A stretch of 64,000 bases of DNA from Cardinalis cardinalis (lineage: Eukaryota; Chordata; Aves; Passeriformes; Cardinalidae): the NCBI GenBank assembly GCA_014549065.1, contig JACDOX010000173.1, positions 897,894-961,893 of the forward strand, read 5' to 3'. Position 1 is the stretch's first letter, and each line of letters opens with the position of its first letter. Under the pieces are notes generated by a model. That model made no database searches. It was not told where the DNA came from and saw nothing but the letters and a program-made list of their open reading frames with translations. This document shows, in pieces, positions 11,901-23,900 of the stretch. The translations under genes and the position numbers were made by a program.

Positions 11901-14900
11901 CCAGCATCTCCAGCAAAGAGCTGACCGAGCTCATCGAGCGCCTGCAGAAAAATGCTGACCAGGTGGAGAAGAACATCGTGGAGACCGACTCCCGAATGCA
12001 GAATGTAAGCAGGGCACGGCCCCGCAGTCACAGCTCCTCCCCGCAGCCCCTCTGCCTCCTGCCCCGGCCCCGCCTGGGCTCCCCCTCCTCTCCTGGGCAG
12101 GTGTGGCTGCCTGCCCAGCCCTGCGCTGGCACCTGGATTGTGATGATCTGCAAGGGTCATTTCAGGGTTACTGGGGTCCCCCCACTCGTGGGAAGAGAGT
12201 GGGAGGGTGTTCCAGGCAACTGGGCCCCCCAAATTCCCCCCTGCCCAGGAGGGCAGGACTGTGNAGAGTGGGGTGTGCATTCCAGCAGGGAGCTGGGCTG
12301 GAGGAGAGGCCTGAGCCNNCCTCCTGATNCCAAAGGCCTGAGCCNNCCTCCTGATCCCAAAGGCCTGAGCCTTCCTGCTCATCCCAAAGGCCTGAGCCTT
12401 CCTCCTGATCCCAAAGGCCTGAGCCTTCCTGCTCATCCCAAAGGCCTGAGCCTTNCTCCTGATCCCAAAGGCCTGAGCCTTCCTNCTNATCCCAAAGGCC
12501 TGAGCCTTNCTNCTNATCCCAAAGGCCTGAGCCTTCCTCCTGATCCCAAAGGCCTGAGCCTTCCTGCTCATCCCAAAGGCCTGAGCCACCCTCCTCATCC
12601 CAAAGGCCTGAGCCTTCCTCCTCATCCCAAAGGATGCATCCCGAGGTGATGCAGCTCCCCAGCCCTTGCCCAGCAGGTGAGATTGGGGCAGCCTTGTCAA
12701 GTGCAAGGTGTCCCTGCCCATGGCTGGATGGTCTTTAAGGTCCCTTCCAACCCAAACCATTCCANGATCCTGTGATGGGAGATGGAAAGTGAAATCCATC
12801 CCAGGTGGATGGGACACAGCAGAGCTCCTGCCCCTCTCCAGTGCCAGGGAGAGCGGGCTGGGATGACCTCTTGGCCACCCAGAGGTGACCCTTCCTCCTG
12901 TCNCCACCATGCAGGACCTGCACAAGATCAAGTCGTGCCAGCTGGCACAGTACAAGGAGCTGACAGCACAGAAACTCTCCGAGTCTGACAAGCTGCTCTA
13001 CGTGCTGGACGGGGACGCGGCCGTGGCCCGGCACATGAAGCACCCCCAGGGGGACATGATCACAGAAGAGTGAGTGCCACTGTCCCCAGAGCCCTTGGGC
13101 GAGGGGGGGGCTATCCAGGGGCTCTGCCTGCTGTGGGGGGTCACCACGGGCTCCTCTGCATGCCAGCTCCTGAAAAGGTGGGGGGGTCGGTCTTCCCCCA
13201 AGCCCCCAGCCCTCAGATCGGGCTTAACCCCAAGCAAGGCAGTCCTATCCAGATAACTCAGTCCCTCTGGGAGACAGAGTGCCTGAATACCCAGCCAGCT
13301 CGTAGCCACTGGCTACCCTAAGCAAGCTTGGTGATTTCAGCTCTTTAGTGATTCTCAGCTCTCTTAGGATGCCAGGTTGAGCTGGCTTGCTAGGGCGCCN
13401 TTGGCTGGGGCAGAAGCAGATGCTGCGAGAGAGGAGAAGGAGAGGTCCTGGTGTTCCACAGTGATGGTTTATTGGGGAGTCTGTGAAGGGTTCCAGTGAC
13501 AGCTCTTCTTTTGCCAAATGGGCTAAACCAGCCCCTCTTTATAGGGTATAGGGGGATCCNGACTTGTCCAATAGTAAGGGTTAGGGAAAAAGTGACCTAT
13601 GGGGTTACAGAGATAAGCTATGGGTCGAGAGGCAGAAGCCAGGAGCTTATTTTGCTGTCTCATAATAACTCAGCAGTTCCTACTGTCAAGGCTCAGCCCT
13701 CCATTGGAGCCTTAGCCAATTCTGTGGAGTCTGCTACAAGCTCCCCTTAGGCTGTGTGACCCCCAGCATCCTGGGCACGGGGANTGTGAGAGGATGGCGG
13801 CCTGGCAANGTGGCACCTGCCCACTGTGCCCCACACGTGCCCTGAGCTCACAGCCACGGGAGCAGCCCCTGGCAGAGGGCAGAGCACAGGGGGTGCCCTC
13901 TCCCTGCTGCCAACCCCCTTGGGCTCTCCCCAAGCACAGCCCACCATCCAGGGGGCCTGGAGAGGATCAGCTACACCCAGCACTGCTGATGCCAGCCGTG
14001 CCCACATCCTGATTCCACCCTCACCTTTCCCTTCTTGCAGCATCCGGCAGCTGAAGGAGCGCGTGGCAAACCTGAAAGCGAAACATGAGCAGATCTACAA
14101 CTTCCCCCTGCAGCACATCGAGCCCCAGGTCAACTGGTCAACAGTGATCGAGGAGAAGCAGGTACAGGGGCCACCAGTGCCGCTGCCTGGCCAGAAGCAC
14201 CAGCTGGGCAGGGACTCCTGCAGCTCCCCACGGAGAACCTGGCTCTTGGAAANCTTCTGGGCAGCTCCACAGTGGGAGCTGCAGAAAGCTGGGTGGCAGG
14301 GGAGGGGCAGAGCTGGTGGGACAAGGCTGGCTGCTGTGGCACCAGGAGTCAGTGCTCGAGGTGGCGCCGCTCCTGGCCTCAGCATCCCCAGTCACCACCA
14401 GTAGAGCTTTAGGCTCTACTCCACAGCTTTATTTTTCATTTTATCCCACTCCCTGCACTCCTCCAGCCAGAGAAGGGTTTATTTAACCCCCCAAACTGGT
14501 TTTCCCATGGCTGCCCTCCAGCACAGCTGATTTCACCCACATTCTCCTCGGGCATCCCTGCACTGCAGCCACTGGAGCCCGTCCAAGCCCGGCTCCATGG
14601 NAACTCCAAGAGGAGTTTCCTAGGTNTTGGCAGCCTCCCCCCACTCCCCCATTGCTAACCCCAACTCCTGTGCACCCCAGGATGCCCTGAGCAGCAAAGG
14701 CTTTGGGACTGACCTGCCGCTGGTCAACAGCCAAGTAGAAGAGCACAACATCTTCCACAACGAGGTCATGGCCATCGGGCCCCACATCGTCAAGGAAGGA
14801 AGCAAGGTCAGCCCTCCTGCCCCTCTCCCTGCTGCCCTGAGCCGTGGATGAAGGGGAGGGTGTCCCTGTTCCACCATCCAGGGGGTACAGCGGGTTTGGG

Positions 14901-17900
14901 TGGGGGCCCAGATCCCCTCCCAGCCTGAGAGGCCAGCACTGCACACCAGCTCTGGCTTTACAAAGAGGCAAATCCCATAAACCACATCCCCTTCCAGCCT
15001 AAACCCACATCCCCCTGCACCCTTGAGCCCTCATCAGAGCACCCAAGTGTCTCCAGCCACCCCTCCTAACCCTTGCCTTGCTCCTCCTCCAGGAAAGCAT
15101 GAGCGACTTCCAAGCCAGATACCAGAAGCTGCTGGTAAGAGCCCGTGGGACCCTGGGGAGGAAACCTCCTGGAGAGGTTCCTTGTTGGGGTGGCCCTGGG
15201 ATCCTTTCCTGGAGGGGTCCCTCATTGGGGTGGCCCTGGGATCCCCTCCTGAGGAGTCCCTGGTTGGGGTGGCCCTGGGATCTCCTCCTGGAAGGGTCCC
15301 TCATTGGGGTGGTCCTGGGGGAGGCGCAGGGAGGAGCTCTGGGCTGAGCTGTCCGTGTGTCCCTCCGCAGGCCGGCTCCCAGCAGCGGCAGCAGGACCTG
15401 CACTCGCTGCAGGATTACATGCAGCGCTGCACCAACAAGCTCTACTGGCTGGATCAGCAGGCCAAGGACAGGACCCATTACGACTGGAGCGACCACAACC
15501 TGGACTACCCCAGCCGGCGCCGCCAGTACGAGGTCTGTGCCTGGCCTGGGCAAAGGGGAGCTGGGCACGGGGCCAGGAGCTGNGTGGGGCCAGGAAATGT
15601 TCCTTCTTTTGTGTCTNAGTCTCCCCCAGCCCATCGTGAAGNGCTTTGAGATGTGCAGCTGGTAGTACAGGGATGGTGGGGTTAACCCTTAGCTCTGCCA
15701 AAGATAACGTGATGGGGAAGTGTCCCCGTGACAGGGACAGCTCCCTCAGCCTCCTGTNCTTTATCTCAGCGCTGCCTTGGCAGCAATCACATCTTTAGCA
15801 GCATCTGCCAGGGAAGGAAGGAAAAGTGAAAGCTGCAGTGGGAGAGCAGCACACTGTCTTGTGGAGCTGCTCAGCCCCAGAGTGCAGCCAGGGCCCCCTC
15901 CCTTTTGTGGGGACCAATATCTCATCTCTCTCCATCCAGAACTTCATCCACCGGAAGCTGGAGGAGAAGGAGGAGGCCATCAACAAGCTGCACGCTGATG
16001 GGGATCAGCTGCTGGCCCAGAACCACCCCGGGAAGAACGCCATCGAGGTGAGCACCAGGGATGGCTCCCAGCTCCTCACCCAGCCTGGAGCATGGGAGAC
16101 TCACCCAGCCCTTCTCCAGAGTGGGACCCAGTGCCAACACCACTCGTGACTTTAGTTCCTGAGATGCCAAGGGGGAAAAAGCCTCCTTCACTTGCAGATG
16201 TGTAAACACCACAGGAGGAGGAAAGATAAACCTAAGGAGCTCTTCCCATCTTCCTCATTCCTGTGGCAGTGACCTTGTGCCCACCTAGAGAGGATAAGCT
16301 GTAGTGGAGCCCTTCCCTGTTTGGTGGGAGGATGGACACAGGGATGTGCCACCTGCACACAGCCTGTGCTCCCATGGGATCATCCCAGCCTTGGGAATTC
16401 CCATCCTGGGCTNCCCCGAGAGCATCTGGGTGGCTCCAGAGGCAGCCAAGGAGCTGCTCACTCAGGATGAACTGGGACTTGTGCTGGGCAGTTCAGGCCT
16501 CCCCTGCCAGGGGGTGCCGCTGATGTCCCCTGTCCCTGTGCTGCAGGCTCACATCGAGGCCGTGCACGCCGACTGGAAGGAGTACCTGAACCTGCTCATC
16601 TGCGAGGAGAGCCACCTGAAGTTCATGGAGGACTTCCACCAGGTACCACATCCCCGGGGCAGGGACTTGTTGGAGCCCAGAGAGTGGGTGCTGGATTGCA
16701 GGAGACCCTAGAATACAAAATTCCTGCTGCTCTGGGAACTGGGTAGAGGAGATGGAGTGCTCAAAACCCAGGATTAGGGCTAGGAGAGCACTTTGAGCTG
16801 ATAGAACACAAGTCATAATTGCTCAGGCACCTAAGGTAAGGGATTGCTTGGCCAAAGCGTGACTTGCAGAAAGCTTCTGCTCCAGCAGAAGTGTCATGAG
16901 CCACAGTGGGTGTCAGCTTCCCTGTGCCCAGGACGGCAGAGATCCCTCACCCCCAACCAAGCACGGGGAGAGCTTGCATGCTCCTCTGGGAAGCAGAACA
17001 GGTCCTTGTAGGAAGTCCCAGCTGCCAAAGCCCCCGGGGAGCCGGGCACAAGGGCTGAGTGTCCCAGCAGAGCTGGGCAGACAGATGTCTGCTGGATAAA
17101 TGGCATCCGACAGCCAGGGAGGCTCTGCAGGGGAGCAGGTCGGGCTGGATTCCTCTCCCACAGCCTGGGCGTGTTCCCCACCCCATGGGGCTCCTGCCAA
17201 AGCTGAGCTGCGGTGCCCAGCCCAGGCAGTGCCTTTTGTGGGGATCTGCCAGAACGGCTGCCCCAGGGGATGGTTTGTGTGAGCAAGGGCTGGGCTCTCC
17301 CTGCTGCTGGCGCTGGCAGCGGTGGCACCACACACCNTGGTGATGCTGTCCCCGTGAAACAAAAGTGAGGGCAGGGAAAGGTGGGACTTAACAGCTCAGC
17401 ATGGAATAAGCTGCTCCTCCCTGGTTGTTGTTTCCTTTGATCTGATGTCCTGAGCAAGAATAATAGTGATCCCTGGCCTTTCTCCACATATTCTAGTGTT
17501 CAGATTCCCAGAGGAGCTCTTGGTTGCTGTGTGAAGACCATGCAGGGTCTGCTCCTGTTTCAGCAGGATCCTCTCTCACAACAAACTTTCCCTCTCTGCA
17601 GTTTCAGAAGGACTCCAAGGATGCTCAGGAGCTTTTGAAGAAGGTGGATACAGACCTGGACCAAAAATTCAGCCCGGAGTTCAAGGACAGATACCAGCTG
17701 GAGTCGCTCCTCCGGGAGCTGGATGTGAGTGTCTGCAGGCAGGGCTGCAGGNTCGGCAGCAGCCACTGTCCCCTGGCACTGGCACAGGGATGTCCCCGCC
17801 CGTGTGGGCACCTGGCCCAGCTCTCTCCGTGGGGAGCAGCAGGGCTGTGCTGCTGCTGCCTTCCCCAGCTCTTCCTTCCCCCCTGGCTAGAGATTGCCTC

Positions 17901-20900
17901 TCCCCTAGCAACGTAATTGCTCACTGGGCTGGTTTTTATTTGTTCTCTCATTGAGTTAGCACTCGTTAGGGGTGGGAGCATAATTAGACCTGCTGCCAGA
18001 GGAGGTTGTGGAACTCGCTGTGCTGCAGTGAGCTGGGCTGGAGATCACCCACGTGGGAAGGGCTGTGCTGGGCCTGAGCCCGAGCCCGAGCCTAAGCCTA
18101 AATCCAAGCCCAAGCCCAAGCATGCTGCAGCAGGCCCAGCTGATGCAGGTGTCCCAGGACAGCTGATAGCCCTTCCCAAGAGCTGTCCCCTCTGCTCCTG
18201 CATGCTCCATCCCACTCAGCATCTCGGGATCTCCACCTTTAGGGCTGGAAATGGAGCAGCTGCTGGAGAGCCTTGGGACAGGGCTGGAATCAGAGCTGGG
18301 AGTGGGGCACCAGCACACAGCCATGCCAGTGTGGGCTGGGCACAGGGACCCTGTCACTGCCCGCTGGCATGGCAGCCCCTGGGCACGGTCCCAGCCCTCA
18401 GCCCGGCTGCAGAGGGAGGCAGGAGAGTGCAGGAGCACCTGGAACAGGAGCACAGGGCTGCAGGAGGTGCCTTCAGCACAGAACAGCCGCAGTCTCTGCC
18501 CGGCTGNGTGGGAATGAGCTCCTCCCTGGCTGTGAGAGCCCAGGAGTTCGCTCTTCCCCTGTTTTCCTACTGGTTCTTCTTGCCCCATGCCAGGACCAGG
18601 AGAAGGCCCTGGACAAGTACGAGGCNGTGGTGAAGTCGCTGCAGGAGCGCAGCCAGCAGGTGCTGCCCCTGCGGTTCCGCCGGCAGCCGCCGCCGCAGCC
18701 CGTGCCCGTGGAGGCGCTCTGCGAGTACGAGGGCGAGCAGGTACCGCACCTGTCCATCCATCATCCATCCATCATCTATCCATCCATCATCCATCCTCCA
18801 TCCATCCATCCATCCATCCATCCATCCATCCATCCATCCATCCATCCATAATCCATCATCCATCCATCCATAATCCATCATCCATCCATCCATCCATCCA
18901 TCCATCCATCCATCCATCCATCCATCCATAATCCATCATCCATCCATCCATAATCCATCATCCATCCATCCATCCATCCATCCATCCATCCATCCATCCA
19001 TCCATCCCCAGCCCGAGCAGGCAGCGCTGCTCGGGGCACGGCAGGGGAAGTGGCTCTGGGGGAAGGAGCAGGTTTGCCCAAGCAGTGGTGGTGTCTCCTG
19101 CAGGGGAAACGAGGCAAAGGTCGCCCTGGCCCCGGTGGGAAGAGCAGGTTTTGCAGCGGAGGAGAGGGAGGGATCTGGGGGAAACGCAGCCTCGCTGCCT
19201 CTCACAGCCCCTGGGGATGTTGCGACAGCACAGCTCTGTCACATTCCCACGCTCCCCGAGCTGCTGTCCCGGCGTGTTCCTGACCAAAGGAACGCCCCAC
19301 CGCCACCGGCCGTTCCCAGCCCGCATCCCCTCATCCCCTCATCCCACCGGCTCGGTNTGAGAGCTGGCCAAAGGGATGGGACAGCAGAGGCGGCAGCGAC
19401 AGGGGTGGGACAGGAGCCGGCAGCTCCAGCCAACTCAGCTGCCTGCTCCTCCGAAAAGGAAAGGCAAAGGCAAGGGCACAGCCCTGGAAACGCCTCCTCA
19501 TCTCTGCCCGAGTGGGAATTGCTCGCCGTGGCTGTCGCAAGAGGCACGGCTCGGTGCCTGCAGGCTGCGGGCGGGGAGGAGCGGGCACACGAGGCTCTGG
19601 CGAGGGGCAGGGAGGAGCGGGCACACGAGGCTCTGGCGAGGGGCAGGCTCCCCATGGAGGAGCCGGGAGCAGGGTTCGGGGCTGTGCCGGCCCTGCCTCA
19701 GCACCGGGCGGCGGTTCGGGCCGTGCTGCTGTGACCGGTTCTGTCCCCCAGGGCCAGATCAGCCGCGGAGCCCACTACACCCTGCACAGCAACAGCGGCG
19801 ACCTCTGGGAAGTGGCCGACAGCGCAGGAGACACCATCAGCGCNCCCGGGGTCTGCTTCATGATCCCCCCGCCCGACCCCGAAGCGATCGCCCTGGCAGA
19901 GCAGTACGTGCCCCCAGCCCGGGCGGGACCGTCCCGCTGCCCCTCCGGCCTTCGCCTGCCCCAGCCCCAGCCCCAGCCCCGGGCGCTGCCACCGGCGCTG
20001 CCACCGGCGCTGCACCCCGGTCTGGTGCCCCAGAGGTTCCCACAGTGAAGCTCTGCCTTCTCGGAGCCTCAGGCTTCCTCCTGGAGGATTCCCGCCCCTT
20101 CCTGCTTGCCCAAAGATCCCACCCAGGCTCCCCCTGCTCTGGGGGCCGTTGTGGCACGGGGAGCTGCCCACCCTCCCTCAGCAGGCAGGTTCCTGCCCGG
20201 CTGCCTCTCCCCTGTTCTAATGAGGACACTGCTCTACCCCAACATGGTTTCCCCCACCTGCCTCGTGGCTGCCTCGAGGGAGCAGCCCCCACAACCCCTC
20301 CAGAGCTGGAGCAGAACCAGGATGGTGAGGGGGTGATGGAGAGGCTGAGGGTGTGACTGACCTGCTGCTGTCCCCTTGTGCAGAATTGCCAAGCAGTATG
20401 TGACCGTGAAGGAGAAGACCAACAACTGCAAGAACGTTCTCCAGCAGCGCTATGAGGGGCTGAAGGCAGACAGCATCGGAGGTGTGGGCAGGAGGGCAGC
20501 CTGGGGCACAAAAAGGCTTCAGCTGAGGTGGTGGAGCATCTTATGGGCATGTTCCCATCACCTAAGGGTCCTGGGGACAACAGTGGATGGGTGGGGGGCA
20601 GAGCAGCCAGGCTGTGGTCACAGCAGGCCAGGCTCAGGGAGTGCAGCAGGATGAGGGTTTGGCACTCACCTGTGGCACTGAGCCCACACCCAGCTCCCAT
20701 AACCAGCTTTAATCTGGTCTCCTCTTGTTGTCCAGATGCTGCATCNGTTCGGGGACGCCAGCTCCTGGCAGGGCTGGAGAAAGTCACCAGTGACCTGGAC
20801 AAGCAGGAGAAAGCAATAACAGCGAACCTGCGGCCGCCGCTGGAGCAGAGCCGGGCCGTGCAGGACAGCACCGAGCGCTCCAAGGACCTCAAGGTGGGGC

Positions 20901-23900
20901 TGTGGGGCTGAGGGACGCTGAGACCCTGAGACCGTGCAGAGCCCGTGCTCCCAAAGCGTCTCCATTGCCAAGGGTGCTTAAGGTGCTCCCTGAGCCCTGG
21001 AAATGGGATGTGGAGGGATGGGATGCTCACAGCTGCTTCCAGCAGGGATGGGGAGCAGCCCCATGAGCAGCCTCAGAAGCCCAAAACCTTTGCCAGCTCA
21101 GTCNAATGGGAAAAAGGTGATGGCTGCAGGTGGTGGCTGTGAGGATGAGGGGGGAGCCCTCAGGTTTTGATCCTGCCCATCATCCGAGCACATGTCTAAG
21201 TCTCCCAGACCTGAGACATGAAACTCTTCATTGAGAAGAACAGCGATTCAACACAGAATCATTGGAGAATCTTTGAGGGCAGTAACAAAACTTCTTTCCA
21301 GAGCTGGGCAGCTTGTGGATGATTCTGTGCATTATCATGATTCAGAGGTCTACAGTGGCTTATCATACTGAATGACACTGGCCTGCTATTCAACCCAATA
21401 ATTTATGCAGGATAAAATGGAGTTCATCAGCCAGTGAGCAAGAAGGGATGTAGGTTCTCTTAATTGCTATTCAAAAGTATGTTCTGAACCCACCTTATNG
21501 AGTTAGAGTTTCAACATTCACCCAGGATTTGCACTGATGCTTGCTGTGAGTGTACTGACANTAGAAACAAAGTGGAGGTGCCTTCTTGATTTATTTACCC
21601 TGGATGAAGGCACACAGAGCAGCTTTGAATCATACTTTNCAATAAATTTACATTAGACTGAGCTCTGCTCTTTCTCATTATTAGCTCTCAGTCTGAGATC
21701 TATGCTGGTGTGAAGATCTCTCAGAATATCTCCAAGGATATTGTCATATTGAATGACACTGGCCTGCTATTCAACCCAATAATTTATGCAGGATTTTGCC
21801 TGGTGAACTTTGCCACCATTATCACCAGCTCAGAGAGGAACAGGAAAACCCTTGTAGCCAAAGCAGTTTCTCCTTGTGGACCTGCTCCTCCAGGCTCCAG
21901 TGCCAGTAGCATCCAGCTCCTTTCCTCTTTTTCAGACCCCTAATTAAGCCAGGCTCCATGCCACAAACCTCNCTTGGTTTAGGAGGAAGTTCAGGTCCTG
22001 GTTACATCACTTGCCCAGGGCTGTGTCAAAATCCAGGTGCTANTACAAGAGAAAGCAAATTGCCCCAACTGCCTGCAGCACTTTGATGTCCAGGCAAGGA
22101 TTCACCTGTCAGAGCCCAACGGCCCAGATGAACCCAGCATGTCCCTGACAGAGCTGGAGCTGCTGGGAACCACTCCCCAGCTGGAGTTTCCTCACTAAGG
22201 AGAGACAGTTCAAAAGAAAGTCAGCCAAAAATATCCTTCTGTGCCCTGCAGGGCTGGAAGGCACCTTCCACCAAACACAAATCCTCAGCCCTGACTTCCT
22301 TCCTCACCCTGGACAGCCAAGTGTGGCTCCTCTGTAGCCACCAGCTCCTGGCTCAGCTGCTCTAAAGGCTTTGTTCTTCCTGCAGAGCATCACCAACGAG
22401 GTGATGTGTTCCTCCTGCTTTGTTCTCCTGCAGAACATCACCAACGAGGTGATGTGTTCCTCCTGCTTTGTTCTCCTGCAGAGCATCACCAACGAGGTGA
22501 TGTGTTCCTCCTGCTTTGTTCTCCTGCAGAACATCACCAACGAGGTCCGTCGGATCGAGCCTGAGAAGAGCAGGAAGATCCAGGAGTGCGAGGCCTTCAT
22601 CGAGTCCGTGCCCAACACGGGCAGCGCCACCCTGGTGAGGAACAAGGTGGACAACACCAACAAGAAGTACGAGCGCGTGGTGCAGCTGCTCAGCGCTGCC
22701 CAGGAGAAGTAAGTCATGGCTTAAATCCCAGCTTGAGCCCANTCTAAGGCAGGATCCTGCAGGAGCAGGGTGCAGGTGTGCTTAAGCACCTTCCTCGTGT
22801 CCTGACAGAGTTGAGGTGGCCACAAACCTGGAGAGGAGCCTCCAGCAAGGCCGAGACCTGCTGTCAACCTATGAGAACAAGCTGGTCATAGATGACACGG
22901 TACCAGAGGACTTGAGGGTGGTGGACAGGAAGAAGGAAGAGCTGCTGGTGAGTTTCCTGCCCTGTTTGTGTGCTGCACATGCAAAAACACTTTCCAAAAG
23001 CTGCTCAACTCCCAGGCTTGGATCTGTTGGTGACAGGATGGCCTCCCCCAGCTGGGGGTGAGAACTCACCCTGACTGCAGTGACCCCCACCTGCTTCAGA
23101 CACAAACACCTCCCATCCTCAAATCAAATCAAATCAAATCAAATCAAATCAAATCAAATCAAATCAAATCCAACTTGAAGTCTTGGGATTTGATGAAAGG
23201 ACTAATGCAGATGCATTCTTTCTCTACTGTGCCCTTGTGAGACCCTCCCACAGCAGGGCTGTGTCCAGGTCTGGAGTCCTCAGCNCAAGAAAGACATGGA
23301 CCTGTTGGAGCAGGGCCAGGGAAAACACTCCTAGGGCTGGAGCCGCTCTGCTCTGGAGCCAGGCTGGGGGAGCTGAGAGTGCTCACCTGGAGAAGTGAAA
23401 GCTCCAGTGAGTCCTTCAAGTCCCTTCCAGGGCCTAAAGGAGGCTTATAAAAAAGATGGAGAGACTTTTTACATNATCAGATACTGACAGGACAAGAGGA
23501 ATGGTTTTAAACTAAAAGAGGAAAGATTTGAATTAGATATTAGNAAGAAATTCTTCCCTGGCAGGGTGAGCAGGCCCTGGCACAGGGTGCCCAGAGCAGC
23601 TGGGGCTGCCCCTGGATCCCTGGCAGTGCCCAAGGCCAGGCTGGNCAGGGCTGGGAGCAGCCTGGGACAGTGGGAGGTGTCCCTGCCATGGCAGGGGTGG
23701 GATGAGATGAGCTTTAAGTGTTTTCCAAACTAAAACCTTCTGTGATTCTTAGAGAAGTGAAGGATAAAATGGTCTGGGAAAAGCAACTCAGTGATACTGG
23801 AAAGATGGGCCTGGCAAGGCTTTGAGAAGTTATTGCTTGGAAAAACTACCCAAACTGGCAATTCTTCTGTTATAGAAAGACCAAGAACGGGCTAGGCCAG

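Larger units (their letters stand above)
2819..11904 (+). other. PPL: PPL intron 1 (9.1 kb)
   Basis: Holds the 3' part of the CpG island, a GTGTGGGA-type array, a 24-bp minisatellite, a GA microsatellite, three CR1 pieces and short tandem repeats near 8.4-8.7 and 9.0 kb. The A/T-rich stretch around 7040-7260 shows nothing recognisable. First introns often hold enhancers, but none is identifiable here. Confidence 0.7.

Noticed and set aside
12306..12636. CRISPR-like direct repeats
   Set aside because: Head-to-tail minisatellite with no unique spacers, in an animal intron. The same applies to the other tandem arrays.
11705..12991. Long minus-strand open frame with repeated KAQAFGMRR-like peptides
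   Set aside because: It is produced by the 27-bp minisatellite, whose unit is a multiple of three. It crosses real PPL exons on the other strand and has no homologue or splice logic.
19376..20356. Plus-strand frame running through PPL exon 12 into both introns
   Set aside because: Only 19752-19903 matches periplakin and is bounded by proper splice sites. The rest is GC-rich intron that happens to lack stops.
22386..22529. Treating the three upstream 48-bp copies as normal PPL coding sequence
   Set aside because: The homologous protein has a single NITNE segment, and each copy contains an intronic pyrimidine tract. Kept as possible alternative splicing, not as the main model.
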